Below, piece after piece: positions 42,841 through 51,782 of a stretch of DNA of 64,000 nucleotides (position 1 is the stretch's first letter; every line of letters begins with the position of its first letter). The position numbers and the translations under genes are program-made. This DNA is from Erythrobacter sp. (GTDB lineage: Bacteria; Pseudomonadota; Alphaproteobacteria; Sphingomonadales; Sphingomonadaceae): positions 264,154-328,153 of the forward strand of contig NZ_JASJAP010000003.1 of the NCBI RefSeq assembly GCF_030066995.1, read 5' to 3'. The notes under the pieces were generated by a model, which had not been told where the DNA came from, made no database searches, and saw only the letters and a list, made by a program, of their open reading frames with translations.

Positions 42841-43815
42841 ATGAGCGCATCACACAGCGATATCGCGATCATCGGCGCCGGCATGGCGGGGCTGGCCTGC
42901 GCGACCAGGCTCAAGGCGGCTGGCCGCTTGGTGCGGGTGTTCGACAAGGGACGCGGACCGGGCGGTCGCATGGCCGCGCGGCGGGTCGAACTGAACGGCG
43001 AAACCGTGCGCTTCGATCACGGCGCGCAATACTTCACAGCGCGCGATCCGGCCTTTCGCGACGCGGTAGCAGGCTGGGAAGCGCAAGGCGTGGTGGCGCG
43101 CTGGCACGCGGCCTCGCGGGCCGCGGAAGACCCCGCCTTTGTCGGCGCGCCCGGCATGAACGGGCCGATCAAGGCGATGGCCAACGCGGTCGGGGGTGTG
43201 CATTGGAGCACCCGGATCAAAGACCTCACGCGCGACGGCGATATGTGGCGCATGACCACGACCGACAGCGCGGACTACACCGCCAGCACCGTCTTGATCG
43301 CGATTCCCGCTGAACAGGCGAGCGACCTGTTGCAAACGGTCGCACCCGAATTCGCCGATATCGCCGCGAGCGTCACATCCGAACCGTGCTGGGCGGTCAT
43401 GGCCGCCTTTGCCCGGCCTCTCGCGATCGAACCGGATACCTTGCGCGATGCCGAGGCGAAGATCTCTTGGGCGGCGCGCAATTCGGCCAAGCCGGGGCGC
43501 GGCGGGCCGGAGGGCTGGGTGCTGCACGCCTCACCGCGGCGCAGTCGCCAGATCATCGACCGGGCCAAACAGGACGCCGCCGAAATCCTGCTCGCCGATT
43601 TCTTCGATCAAACCGGCACGGATCGTGTGGACCCCATCCACCTTGTCGCTCACCGCTGGCTGTACGCGCAGCCCACCAGCCTCAAGGGCGAGCCGGCGCG
43701 CTACGAGCCCAAGGCGCGGATCGGGATTGCGGGAGATTACCTGCACAGCCCGCGCGTCGAGGGAGCGTGGGTATCGGGGACCGCGCTGGCGGATCTGGTT
43801 CTGGGCGGTGGCTAG
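42841..43815 (+). CDS. FAD-dependent oxidoreductase (renalase/amine-oxidase-like)
   Basis: The 324-aa protein opens with the dinucleotide-binding motif IAIIGAGMAGLACATRLKAA, then VFDKGRGPGGRMAARR (the second FAD-binding signature) and FDHGAQYFTARDP, and closes with GIAGDYLHSPRVEGAWVSG. This is the NAD(P)/FAD oxidoreductase family that includes renalase. It lies 37 bases after egtD and may be co-transcribed; a part in ergothioneine metabolism is only inference. The ATG at 42841 gives the natural start. Confidence 0.88.
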   Translation: MSASHSDIAIIGAGMAGLACATRLKAAGRLVRVFDKGRGPGGRMAARRVELNGETVRFDHGAQYFTARDPAFRDAVAGWEAQGVVARWHAASRAAEDPAFVGAPGMNGPIKAMANAVGGVHWSTRIKDLTRDGDMWRMTTTDSADYTASTVLIAIPAEQASDLLQTVAPEFADIAASVTSEPCWAVMAAFARPLAIEPDTLRDAEAKISWAARNSAKPGRGGPEGWVLHASPRRSRQIIDRAKQDAAEILLADFFDQTGTDRVDPIHLVAHRWLYAQPTSLKGEPARYEPKARIGIAGDYLHSPRVEGAWVSGTALADLVLGGG

Positions 43816-43901
43816 CTCCCACATTGCGATTTCGGTCCGAAGGGCCGCAAGCGCGACCGTGCGCCCGGACCGGCCCCGCAGTGGAGCGAAGCGAAACGAA
43901 G

Positions 43902-43932
43902 GGCATTGCCGGGAGGACGAACCGGCAATGCC
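43902..43932. terminator. Perfect hairpin between convergent genes
   Basis: GGCATTGCCGG (43902-43912) and CCGGCAATGCC (43922-43932) form an 11-bp stem with a 9-base loop. It lies between the FAD oxidoreductase gene (plus strand) and the tRNA-Gln gene (minus strand), where a two-way terminator is expected. No long T run is present on either side. Confidence 0.5.
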
Positions 43933-43949
43933 GGTTCATGAAGCAGGAA

Positions 43950-44024
43950 TGGCTGGGGTGGCAGGGATCGAACCTGCGAATGGCGGTACCAAAAACCGCT
44001 GCCTTACCACTTGGCTACACCCCA
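43950..44024 (-). tRNA. tRNA-Gln (anticodon TTG)
   Basis: On the minus strand the sequence starts TGGGGTGTAGCCAAGTGG and ends CCACCCCAGCCA, so the CCA is encoded. The acceptor stem TGGGGTG pairs with CACCCCA. The anticodon stem-loop GCGGT-TTTTGGT-ACCGC puts TTG in the anticodon, and the T loop GGTTCGATCC is normal. All four arms fold and the length is 75 bases. TTG reads CAA and, by wobble, CAG. Confidence 0.96.
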
Positions 44025-44085
44025 GCAGGAGGAGGGCCGTATAACGCGCCCCGCACAAATGTGAAGGCTCTAATCGCGCTGGTCC

Positions 44086-45513
44086 TCACACGGTCGAACG
44101 CCGCGCGGTGAGATCGGTTTCCACTTGTCGCATCAGCTTGTGGCTGAGCGGGTAGAACATCATCGCGATACCGGCCGGGATCAGGACGAGGCCGGGCAGC
44201 CAGGCGAAGGCGAACTCGATGCCCGCCAGCGCCTCGGCGCTTTGCGCAACCTCGCGCTCAAAGCCGGTCAGCTCCAGCACCAGCCCCGGCGTTGCAGCGC
44301 CAAGCCCCGCGCCCACCTTCACCGCGAAGATCGAGGCCGACATGGTCAGCGCGGTCATCTGCACGCCCGAGCGCCAGTCGATGAACTCGGCGATATCGGT
44401 GAACATCGAGAAGGATAGCACCATAAGAAACCCAAAGCCGGTCCCGACCATCAATTGCGCGAGCGTCTGCGGCCAGACCGCGTCGAGCGGCAGGAGGTAG
44501 AAGATCGCGATGCCGCTGATCTTCATGAGGCCGCCTGTGATGATCAGGTGCGACTTCTCGAACCGTCTTTGCAGCGCGTAGCCCAGCACAACTCCGCTCA
44601 CCTGGCCCAGCGCCAGCGCGGTCAGGAACAGGCCGAAGCGGTCGAGGAACAGGAAGACAGGCGCGCCGTCATCGCCCGCGACATATTTGAACCAGAACCG
44701 CGCGCTGGTGGCGCGGCTGGCGATGGAGAGGACGCCGAAAATCGCTGCAATCGCGGTGGCGATCCACGCGCCGGTGCGCACCAGTCGGCCCAGATCGCCC
44801 TTGACCGAGCCGGTGGTGGGCGCGGCGGGTATGCGCTCCTTGGTGGTCGCAAAGGTGATGAGAAAGCACAGGCTCGAAATTGCAGCGAACAGCCCCATGG
44901 TGAGCTTGATGCCGAGCGCTTCGTCCCCGCCGCCCAACTCGCGCACCAAAGTGGTCGCCAATACCCCCACCATGATGCCGGCAAAACCGGAGAAGAACAT
45001 GCGATAGGCGGTCACATTCGCGCGTTGCTCGGTGGAAGGCGAGATCACGCCGAGCAGACCGGAATAGGGCACATTGGTCGCGGTAAACGCCAGCATACAC
45101 AGACCGTAGCTGACGTAGGCCCAGACCAGCAGCCAGCCGGGCGACAGATCGGCCGCGGCGAAGATCAGGTAGCCCGTCACTCCATAGGGGATCGCGCCGA
45201 ATGCGATGTAAGGCCGATAACGCCCCCAGCGGGTGCGGGTGCGATCGCTGATCATCCCCATCACAGGATCGGTGAACGCGTCGAACACGCGGCTCAAAAG
45301 CAGCATGAGCGCCATCGCTGCGGGTGCGACGCCGCCCAGATCGACGAAGAAAAACAGCAGGTAAGCGCTGAAGAAGTTGAGATAGAGCCCTGAGGGGATG
45401 TCCCCCAGTCCATAGCCCAGCTTTTCGATTAGGCCGATGCGCTCATCCGCCCCTTTTTCCGCTGGTGTGTCCGCCGGTGATGGCGCGCTCGGTATGGTTG
45501 GCTGTGAGGCCAA
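44086..45513 (-). CDS. MFS transporter, glycoside-pentoside-hexuronide (MelB-like) family
   Basis: The 475-aa protein has about twelve membrane helices. The MelB-type signature near the first loop (LLLSRVFDAFTDPVMGMISD then RTRTRWGRYRPYI) and TNVPYSGLLGVISPSTEQRA are clear. The family moves sugars or glycosides with H+ or Na+; no sugar genes are nearby, so the substrate is open. It seems to start at a TTG (45513), with GAGAGGAAA placed correctly upstream. Confidence 0.88.
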   Translation of the reverse strand: MASQPTIPSAPSPADTPAEKGADERIGLIEKLGYGLGDIPSGLYLNFFSAYLLFFFVDLGGVAPAAMALMLLLSRVFDAFTDPVMGMISDRTRTRWGRYRPYIAFGAIPYGVTGYLIFAAADLSPGWLLVWAYVSYGLCMLAFTATNVPYSGLLGVISPSTEQRANVTAYRMFFSGFAGIMVGVLATTLVRELGGGDEALGIKLTMGLFAAISSLCFLITFATTKERIPAAPTTGSVKGDLGRLVRTGAWIATAIAAIFGVLSIASRATSARFWFKYVAGDDGAPVFLFLDRFGLFLTALALGQVSGVVLGYALQRRFEKSHLIITGGLMKISGIAIFYLLPLDAVWPQTLAQLMVGTGFGFLMVLSFSMFTDIAEFIDWRSGVQMTALTMSASIFAVKVGAGLGAATPGLVLELTGFEREVAQSAEALAGIEFAFAWLPGLVLIPAGIAMMFYPLSHKLMRQVETDLTARRSTV

Positions 45514-45597
45514 TCGCGATTTCCTCTCACTGCCAATCGATAATGGGCCCGGACCGAAGCAATTTCCAGCCCATTATCCTTTGGTCAAGCGGAGGGG

Positions 45598-46464
45598 TCA
45601 GAACGACCAGTCGAGCTTCTTGCCTTCGAAATCGGCCGCCGAGTGCCGCTCGATCAGCTGCGTTTCCTCATCGCCCCACGACTTGTTGACGATGCGCCCG
45701 CGCTGAACCGCAGGCCGCGCGGCGATCTCGCGCGCCCAGCGACCGACATTCTCGTAGCCGTCGATCGAGAGGAAGGTCTTGGCCTCGTTATAGATCGTGC
45801 CGGCGACGAACGGGGCGAGCCAGGGCCAGTTGGCGACATCGGCAATCGTGTATTCGTCGCCCGCCAGATAGCGCGTTTTTGCCAGGCGCTGGTCGACTAC
45901 ATCGAAGATACGCTTGGCTTCCATCGCGTAGCGGTTGATCGGGTATTCGTACTTGTCCGGCGCGTAGGCGTAGAAGTGGCCAAAGCCCCCGCCGATAAAG
46001 GGGCCGGTGCCGACCTGGAAGAAGACCCAGCTCAAGACCTCGGCTCTGGCGGCGGGATCGGCGGGAAGGAATTCTCCGAATTTTTCGGCAAGGTGAACGA
46101 GGATGGCGCCGGATTCGAACACGCGGAAGGGTTTACCGCCGCTCTTGTCCAGCAGCGCGGGGATCTTCGAGTTGGGGTTGACCGCGACAAAGCCGCTGGT
46201 GAACTGCACGGCCTCGCTGATATTGACCGTGTAGGCGTCGTATTCAGCCCCTGCATGGCCCTTTTCGAGCAGCTCTTCGAACATGATGGTCGCCTTGACG
46301 CCGTTGGGCGTAGCGAGGCTGTAGAGCTGGAACGGGTGGTCGCCCTCGGGCAAGTCCTTCTCTTCGCGCGCGCCCGCGGTGGGGCGGTTGATGCTGGCGA
46401 ACCGCCCGCCCGATTCGGTGTCGTGCGTCCAGACTTCGGGCGGCGTGTAGGTGGGATCGGCCAT
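45598..46464 (-). CDS. yghU: Glutathione-dependent disulfide-bond oxidoreductase YghU
   Basis: This is a 288-aa glutathione transferase-like enzyme of the Nu class: FQLYSLATPNGVKATIMFEE (thioredoxin-like half), NPNSKIPALLDKSGGKPFRV with the glutathione site, then the helical half FGHFYAYAPDKYEYPINRYA and YTIADVANWPW. It reduces disulfides with two glutathiones. The ATG at 46464 is preceded by AGGAGAAC. The frame is open to 48423, but that is antisense to nadE. Confidence 0.92.
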   Translation of the reverse strand: MADPTYTPPEVWTHDTESGGRFASINRPTAGAREEKDLPEGDHPFQLYSLATPNGVKATIMFEELLEKGHAGAEYDAYTVNISEAVQFTSGFVAVNPNSKIPALLDKSGGKPFRVFESGAILVHLAEKFGEFLPADPAARAEVLSWVFFQVGTGPFIGGGFGHFYAYAPDKYEYPINRYAMEAKRIFDVVDQRLAKTRYLAGDEYTIADVANWPWLAPFVAGTIYNEAKTFLSIDGYENVGRWAREIAARPAVQRGRIVNKSWGDEETQLIERHSAADFEGKKLDWSF

Positions 46465-46626
46465 GGTACGTGTTCTCCTGATTGAGAGCGGAAATGCGGT
46501 AACACCCTGACGCGCTTCCAACTGGCGCTTTGTCACCTTGCGCGCAACCGCCCCGATGGCTGCAATCGCTGCTAGTCCTGATAGCGCAGCTTTGCAGCCC
46601 TGCGCGAAGCCGCTAGAGCGCATCGC

Positions 46627-48696
46627 ATGGCCGAGACCGCAACCACCCACCGCTTTTTCGACATGCACGCGCAGGGCTTTGTGCGCGTGGCGACTTCGAC
46701 ACCGTGCGTGCGACCGGCGGATGTGGCCTCCAACACGGCGGGGGTGATAAGCGAGGCGCGGCGCGCGGCGCAGAGCCATGTCGACCTGCTGGTCTATCCC
46801 GAGCTGACGCTGTCGTCCTACGCGATCGACGACCTGCATCTTCAGGCTGCGCTGCTGGACCGGGTGGAGCAAGGCGTCGCCGAGGTGATCGAGGCGAGCC
46901 GTGATCTTGCCCCGGTGCTGATAATCGGAGCGCCGCTGCGCCGGGGCGACAAGATCTTCAATTGCGCGCTGGTGATCGCGGGCGGCGAGCTGCTGGGCGT
47001 GGTGCCCAAGAGCTATCTTCCCAATTACCGCGAGTTTTATGAAAAGCGCTATTTTGCGCATGGCCGCGATTGCCAGGATCTGTGGATCGCGGTGGCAGGA
47101 GAGGAGGTGCCGTTCGGGACCGATCTGGTGTTCGCCGCCTCGAACCTGCCCGGCTTCACCTTTGGCGTCGAGATTTGCGAGGACTTCTGGGCGCCCTATC
47201 CCCCCGGCCACATGGCCGCGCTCGCGGGCGCGCGCATCGTGTGCAACCTTTCTGCCTCGCCGATCACGATCGGGCGCGCCGATGACCGCCACTTGCATTG
47301 CCGCTCCAGCTCTTCGCGGGCCATGTGCGCGTATGTCTATTCGGCGAGCGGCCACGGGGAGAGCACGACCGACCTCGCCTGGGACGGGCAGGGCGTGATC
47401 TACGAGCTTGGCGGATTGCTTGGCGAAAGCACCCGCTTCGATCTCGAGCCCGAGCTGTGCATCGTCGATGTCGACACCGATCGCATCGCGCTGGAGCGAA
47501 TGCGCAACGGCACGTTCAACGACGCCGCCGAAGCGCATGGTCGGCCCGAAGATACGTTCCGCCGTGTGGTGTTCGAACACGCCTGTGACGAAGGCGATGT
47601 CGGTCTCATGCGCCCGGTGCGCCGCTTTCCGTTTGTGCCGAGCGATCCCAGGTCGCTGGACGAGGACTGCTATGAGGCCTTCAACATCCAGGTCGATGCG
47701 CTCATGCGCCGGATGCAGGCGACCGGTACCAAGAGCCTCATCATCGGGATTTCGGGCGGCCTTGATTCCACTCACGCGCTGATCGTGGCGGCCAAGGCCT
47801 GCGACCGGCTGGGCCTGCCGCGCAGCACGATCCGGGGCTACACCATGCCCGGCTTTGCGACCTCGGGCGCGACCAAGTCCAACGCGTGGAAGCTGATGGA
47901 AGCCTTTGGCATCGCGGCGCAAGAGATCGATATCCGCCCGGCGGCGACCAAGATGCTCGAAGACATGGGCCATCCCTTCAGCAAGGGTGAGCCGGTCTAT
48001 GATGTGACCTTCGAGAACGTGCAGGCGGGCCTGCGCACCGATTACCTGTTTCGCCTGGCCGGACAGCATTCGGGTTTTGTCGTGGGCACGGGAGACCTCT
48101 CCGAGCTGGCGCTGGGCTGGTGCACCTATGGCGTGGGCGATCATATGAGCCATTACGGCGTCAATTCGGGTGTGCCCAAGACGCTGATCCGCTATCTCAT
48201 CCGCTGGACGGTGGAGACCGAGCAATTCTCGCCCGAATGCAGCGACATCCTGATGGCGGTCTACCACACCGTCATTTCGCCCGAACTGGTGCCAGCGGAC
48301 GACGAAGGCGCGATCCAGGACACCGAGGCGCATATCGGCCCCTATGAGCTGAACGACTTCTTCCTCCACCACACGATCCGGGTCGGCCAGCGACCGGGCA
48401 AGATCGCCTTTCTCGCCTGGCACGCGTGGAAAGACGCGTCAGCGGGCGCGTGGCCCGCCGGATTTCCCGAAGAGCGCAAGAACGAATACGACCTTGCCAC
48501 CATTGCCGACTGGCTGGAGGGGTTTGCCAAGCGTTTCTTCGGCTTCTCGCAGTTCAAGCGCAGCGCGCTTCCCAACGGCCCCAAGGTCTCCTCGATGGGC
48601 GCGCTATCCCCCAGAGGCGACTGGCGTGCGCCCAGCGACGCGGTGGCCGATGTCTGGCTTGAGGATCTCAAGAACAGCCTGCCGCCGCTCGATTAA
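46627..48696 (+). CDS. nadE: Glutamine-dependent NAD+ synthetase
   Basis: The 689-aa protein makes NAD+ from deamido-NAD+, ATP and glutamine. The nitrilase-type glutaminase half holds Glu59 (YPELTLSSY), Lys128 (VPKSYLPNYREF) and Cys184 (EICEDFW). The synthetase half holds the P-loop SGGLDST (376-382) and the GTGDLSELALGWCTYG motif. It is the long, glutamine-using form, also found in Mycobacterium tuberculosis. It is divergent from yghU. Confidence 0.95.
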   Translation: MAETATTHRFFDMHAQGFVRVATSTPCVRPADVASNTAGVISEARRAAQSHVDLLVYPELTLSSYAIDDLHLQAALLDRVEQGVAEVIEASRDLAPVLIIGAPLRRGDKIFNCALVIAGGELLGVVPKSYLPNYREFYEKRYFAHGRDCQDLWIAVAGEEVPFGTDLVFAASNLPGFTFGVEICEDFWAPYPPGHMAALAGARIVCNLSASPITIGRADDRHLHCRSSSSRAMCAYVYSASGHGESTTDLAWDGQGVIYELGGLLGESTRFDLEPELCIVDVDTDRIALERMRNGTFNDAAEAHGRPEDTFRRVVFEHACDEGDVGLMRPVRRFPFVPSDPRSLDEDCYEAFNIQVDALMRRMQATGTKSLIIGISGGLDSTHALIVAAKACDRLGLPRSTIRGYTMPGFATSGATKSNAWKLMEAFGIAAQEIDIRPAATKMLEDMGHPFSKGEPVYDVTFENVQAGLRTDYLFRLAGQHSGFVVGTGDLSELALGWCTYGVGDHMSHYGVNSGVPKTLIRYLIRWTVETEQFSPECSDILMAVYHTVISPELVPADDEGAIQDTEAHIGPYELNDFFLHHTIRVGQRPGKIAFLAWHAWKDASAGAWPAGFPEERKNEYDLATIADWLEGFAKRFFGFSQFKRSALPNGPKVSSMGALSPRGDWRAPSDAVADVWLEDLKNSLPPLD

Positions 48697-48769
48697 AGCG
48701 ACCAGCTTGCCAATCGCCTCATAGCCGTTAGCCTTGGCATCAGGGCGGCGGCGTTCGGGGAAGTGTGTT

Positions 48770-50128
48770 GTGAATGATGGCAATGGCGGCGGTCTGATCC
48801 TCGAGCGCTCGCGCCCCTTGCGCTTTTTCTCGCTCTTCATCCTCTATGTCGGTCAGGGAATGCCCATCGGCCTGTTCTGGTTCGCCATCCCCGCCTGGAT
48901 GGCGGTAAACGGCGCGAGCGCGGCGGACGTGGGAAGCGTGGGCGCGCTCACGGCGCTGCCTTGGTCCCTTAAGCTCATGAATGGCTTCATCATGGATCGC
49001 TACACCTTCCTCGCCATGGGGCGGCGGCGCGCTTGGATTCTCGGCGCGCAAGGGGTCATGATCGGCTCGCTAATCGTTGCTGCGATCGTAAACCCTTCCT
49101 CGAGCGATGTCGCAATCCTCGGCGCGTTGGGCTTTACGGTCAATCTGGCGACCACCTTCCAGGACGTGGGCGTCGATGGGCTTGCCGTTGACATAATGAC
49201 GGAGGACGAGCGCGCTCGCGGTTCGGGTATGATGTTTGGAGGCCAGTCGATCGGTATTGCGACCGCCACTGCCATTTGCGGCTTCGTAATCGAGGATCTT
49301 GGCGCGCCCGCCGCCTTCCTGGTCGTAGCGGCAATCATCTTCGTCCTGTGCGTCTACATCGCTGCGTTTCGCGAACGAGAGGGCGAAAGGCGGATGCCAT
49401 GGAGCGCAGGGAAGGCGCATGCGCGCAATGTCTCGATCCAGCTGGAGGCCTGGTGGCCGCTCTTGAAGACGACGTTCGGCTCGCTCAGCCAATGGGCCAG
49501 CGTGTTGTGGCTCCCGGTCATTTTCGGGCGCGGCATCATGTATGGAACGCTGACAGGCGCAACCCCGCTGATCGGTGCCAATTACACCGGTTGGAATGTC
49601 TCGGAAATTTCGTCGCTCACCGCCACTGCCGGGCTGGTCGCGGGAGTTTTGTGCATGACGTTGGGCGGATGGCTGGGAGATCGGTTCGGGTCCAAGCGCA
49701 TTGTGATCATCTGGCAGGTCATCGGAATAGCCATGTGCGCGGCCATGTTCTCGGGCGTATCGAGCTGGAGCGCAGCCCCCATTTTCATAGCTTTTGTCTA
49801 CCTTTGGGTGTCGCTCGATATGCTGTTGACGGTCGCAAGCCTGCCCATAAGCATGCGGCTGTGCGATGCGAAGGTCGCCGCGACCCAGTTCACGATCTAC
49901 ATGGCGGTGTCGAACTTCGGCATTTCCTTCGGGGCCTTCATGCTGAGCCAGGCAGACGCGATGGGCGGACTGCCATCCATTTTCGTTGTGACCGGCGCGG
50001 GACTGCTTGTGGGCCTGACGCTGATGCTGACTGTCCGATATCCCCGCCGCCCCGAATATTACGCCAACCAGACCGAAGCGGCGCTGGTGTTTGACACGGC
50101 TGATCCGCTGCCGGAGGCTACACGGTAA
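48770..50128 (+). CDS. MFS transporter, AmpG-like
   Basis: The 452-aa protein has about twelve membrane helices. The first part GMPIGLFWFAIPAWMAVNGA and PWSLKLMNGFIMDRYTFLAM resembles AmpG-type permeases (muropeptide or siderophore uptake). The second cytoplasmic loop has GGWLGDRFGSKR, the common MFS motif. A GTG at 48770 with GGGAAG upstream is chosen; the frame is open from a TTG at 48734. Two hairpins follow the stop. Substrate unknown. Confidence 0.8.
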   Translation: MNDGNGGGLILERSRPLRFFSLFILYVGQGMPIGLFWFAIPAWMAVNGASAADVGSVGALTALPWSLKLMNGFIMDRYTFLAMGRRRAWILGAQGVMIGSLIVAAIVNPSSSDVAILGALGFTVNLATTFQDVGVDGLAVDIMTEDERARGSGMMFGGQSIGIATATAICGFVIEDLGAPAAFLVVAAIIFVLCVYIAAFREREGERRMPWSAGKAHARNVSIQLEAWWPLLKTTFGSLSQWASVLWLPVIFGRGIMYGTLTGATPLIGANYTGWNVSEISSLTATAGLVAGVLCMTLGGWLGDRFGSKRIVIIWQVIGIAMCAAMFSGVSSWSAAPIFIAFVYLWVSLDMLLTVASLPISMRLCDAKVAATQFTIYMAVSNFGISFGAFMLSQADAMGGLPSIFVVTGAGLLVGLTLMLTVRYPRRPEYYANQTEAALVFDTADPLPEATR

Positions 50129-50132
50129 GGAA

Positions 50133-50202
50133 AGGGCCGGGCCCGCCATGCGGCTGACCCGGCCCTCCCTGCGACCCTCGGACTGCGAGGGACAGCTTTT
50201 TT
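50133..50202 (+). terminator. Two consecutive hairpins, the second followed by T6
   Basis: AGGGCCGGG (50133-50141) pairs with CCCGGCCCT (50158-50166). CCCTCG (50175-50180) pairs with CGAGGG (50186-50191), and six T follow at 50197-50202. This is a good intrinsic terminator for the MFS gene, and the first hairpin can also stop azoR transcription from the other side. Confidence 0.75.
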
Positions 50203-50231
50203 GCGTTTGTCCGTGCTCGCGCGTCGAAAGA

Positions 50232-50828
50232 CTACGCAGCGAGCGCGACCTTGGATGCCTTGTCGAGCGCGGCGGCGATTTTGGCTTCAGCGTCAGCTCC
50301 CATGATGCCATCGGCGGCGATCACTTCGACGTCCTTGATGCCGAGGAAGCCGAGGAAGAACGTCAGCCAGCTCGACATGTAGTCCATCCCAGAGCCGATC
50401 GGCGTGCCACCCGATGCGGCGGTGATATGCGCCTTCTTGCCCTCAAGCAGGCCAACGGGGCCATTTTCGGTGTATTTGAACGTCGTGCCTGCGCGGGCAA
50501 CCAGATCGGCCCAGGCTTTCACGGTGGCCGGCACCCCGAAATTGTAGACCGGCGTCGCTATAACAATCGTGTCCGCCGCCATCAGTTCCTCGATCAGCGT
50601 GTCGGCATAGGCGGCCAGATGCGCCTGTTCCGGCGTGCGGTCGTCCTTGGCGGTGAGCCCGGCGTTGAAACGCTCCCAGCTTTGGAAGGGGATATCGTTG
50701 GTCGCAAGATCGCGCGTGACCAGGCTGTCGCCACCGGTCTTGATGCTGTCCAGAAGCGTTTGCCCGATCCGGTTCGAGACGCTTTCGTCTCCGCGGATGC
50801 TGGCGGTGAGGTAGAGGATGTTCGACAT
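50232..50828 (-). CDS. FMN-dependent NADH-azoreductase
   Basis: The 198-aa flavodoxin-fold protein starts MSNILYLTASIRGDESVSNR and has TPVYNFGVPATVKAWADLVA and TASGG-like TAASGGTPIGSG, the AzoR pattern. It reduces quinones and azo compounds by two-electron transfer with NADH and FMN. A good AGGAGAA site precedes the ATG at 50828. It probably forms one transcript with the pirin gene 87 bases upstream, under the divergent LysR regulator. Confidence 0.92.
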   Translation of the reverse strand: MSNILYLTASIRGDESVSNRIGQTLLDSIKTGGDSLVTRDLATNDIPFQSWERFNAGLTAKDDRTPEQAHLAAYADTLIEELMAADTIVIATPVYNFGVPATVKAWADLVARAGTTFKYTENGPVGLLEGKKAHITAASGGTPIGSGMDYMSSWLTFFLGFLGIKDVEVIAADGIMGADAEAKIAAALDKASKVALAA

Positions 50829-50915
50829 GGGGGTTCTCCTAAGGATCAAGGGGGGCTGGATTGTTTGAGAAACGCGGTGAGCCAGCCGAGGTGCCCCGGC
50901 TGGCTCTGCGTTGGG

Positions 50916-51632
50916 TCAGGCGGCGTCCACCAGGACGATTTCACTGTCTTCGAGCGCGGTGATCGTCACTTCTTCAAGCTGCGTGATCGCCACGCCGTCG
51001 CGCGCATTGGCGATGGTGTCCTTGATCTGGACCTTGCCGGTGGCGGGAACCAGATAAAGGTGCCGCCGCGCGTCCGCGATATCATAGGTCACGCTTTGGC
51101 CAGCCTTGATCGTTGCGCCCATCACCTTGGCGTCCGTGCGGATCGGCAGCGGGCCGTCATTGTCGTTGACGCCATCGGGAACCGCGCCGCTGGCGAGCGT
51201 CACGAATTGCCCGGCGCGCTCACCCTTGGGAAAGGCGCGGGCGCCCCAGGCTGGCTCGCCGCCGCGTTCGCTCGGGATGATCCAGATCTGGAAGATCTGC
51301 GTGTCCTCGTCCTCGCGGTTGTATTCGGAGTGGCGCACGCCGGTGCCCGCGCTCATCACCTGAACATCGCCCGCTTCGGTGCGGCCTTCATTGCCCATCG
51401 AATCGGTGTGCGTGATCGCGCCTTTGCGAACATAGGTGATGATCTCCATGTCCTGGTGCGGGTGAGTGGGAAAGCCGGTTCCGGGCGCGATGGTGTCATC
51501 GTTCCAGACGCGGATTGCGCCCCACTGCACGCGGGCCGGATCGTGGTAGCCGGCGAAGGAGAAGTGATGGTGCGCATCGAGCCAGCCGTGATTGGCCGCA
51601 CCCAGGCTTTCAAAGGGACGAAGTTCGATCAT
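50916..51632 (-). CDS. Pirin-family protein
   Basis: The 238-aa bicupin starts MIELRPFESLGAANHGWLDA and has the metal ligands in FPTHPHQDMEIITYV and GTGVRHSEYN. Bacterial pirins of this type (YhaK/YhhW) bind iron and some act as quercetinases. It is paired with azoR and faces a LysR gene, an arrangement often seen around quinone or redox stress responses. Confidence 0.9.
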   Translation of the reverse strand: MIELRPFESLGAANHGWLDAHHHFSFAGYHDPARVQWGAIRVWNDDTIAPGTGFPTHPHQDMEIITYVRKGAITHTDSMGNEGRTEAGDVQVMSAGTGVRHSEYNREDEDTQIFQIWIIPSERGGEPAWGARAFPKGERAGQFVTLASGAVPDGVNDNDGPLPIRTDAKVMGATIKAGQSVTYDIADARRHLYLVPATGKVQIKDTIANARDGVAITQLEEVTITALEDSEIVLVDAA

Positions 51633-51754
51633 GGTGTGTCTCCAGTTTCGCAAGAGCCAGTTTCTCAGGAGGATGTCTCGAATGGGCCTCTCGCTGCGTT
51701 GAGTGCGAGATAGGTGATCCGGGCTAGCTGGATAAGTGCGATAAAACTTGCAAA

Positions 51755-51777
51755 GATGTTCAGATTATCCGAACATC
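51755..51777. promoter_or_regulatory. Inverted repeat, probable LysR operator
   Basis: GATGTTC (51755-51761) and GAACATC (51771-51777) are perfect 7-base arms around a 9-base AT-rich centre. The inner TTC-N9-GAA fits the T-N11-A rule for LysR boxes. It lies 5 bases before the LysR start codon, in the divergent gap toward pirin-azoR, so it could serve autoregulation and activation of the pair. Confidence 0.6.
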
Positions 51778-51782
51778 CAGCC

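Noticed and set aside
43902..43932. Attachment site for an integrated element next to tRNA-Gln
   Set aside because: No integrase gene or duplicated tRNA 3' end is seen within the window on either side; the hairpin is better explained as a terminator.
45598..48423. A 941-codon minus-strand open frame reaching across nadE
   Set aside because: Only the last 289 codons form a protein family (YghU). The rest is antisense to nadE, a complete, well-conserved gene, and is the usual high-GC shadow.
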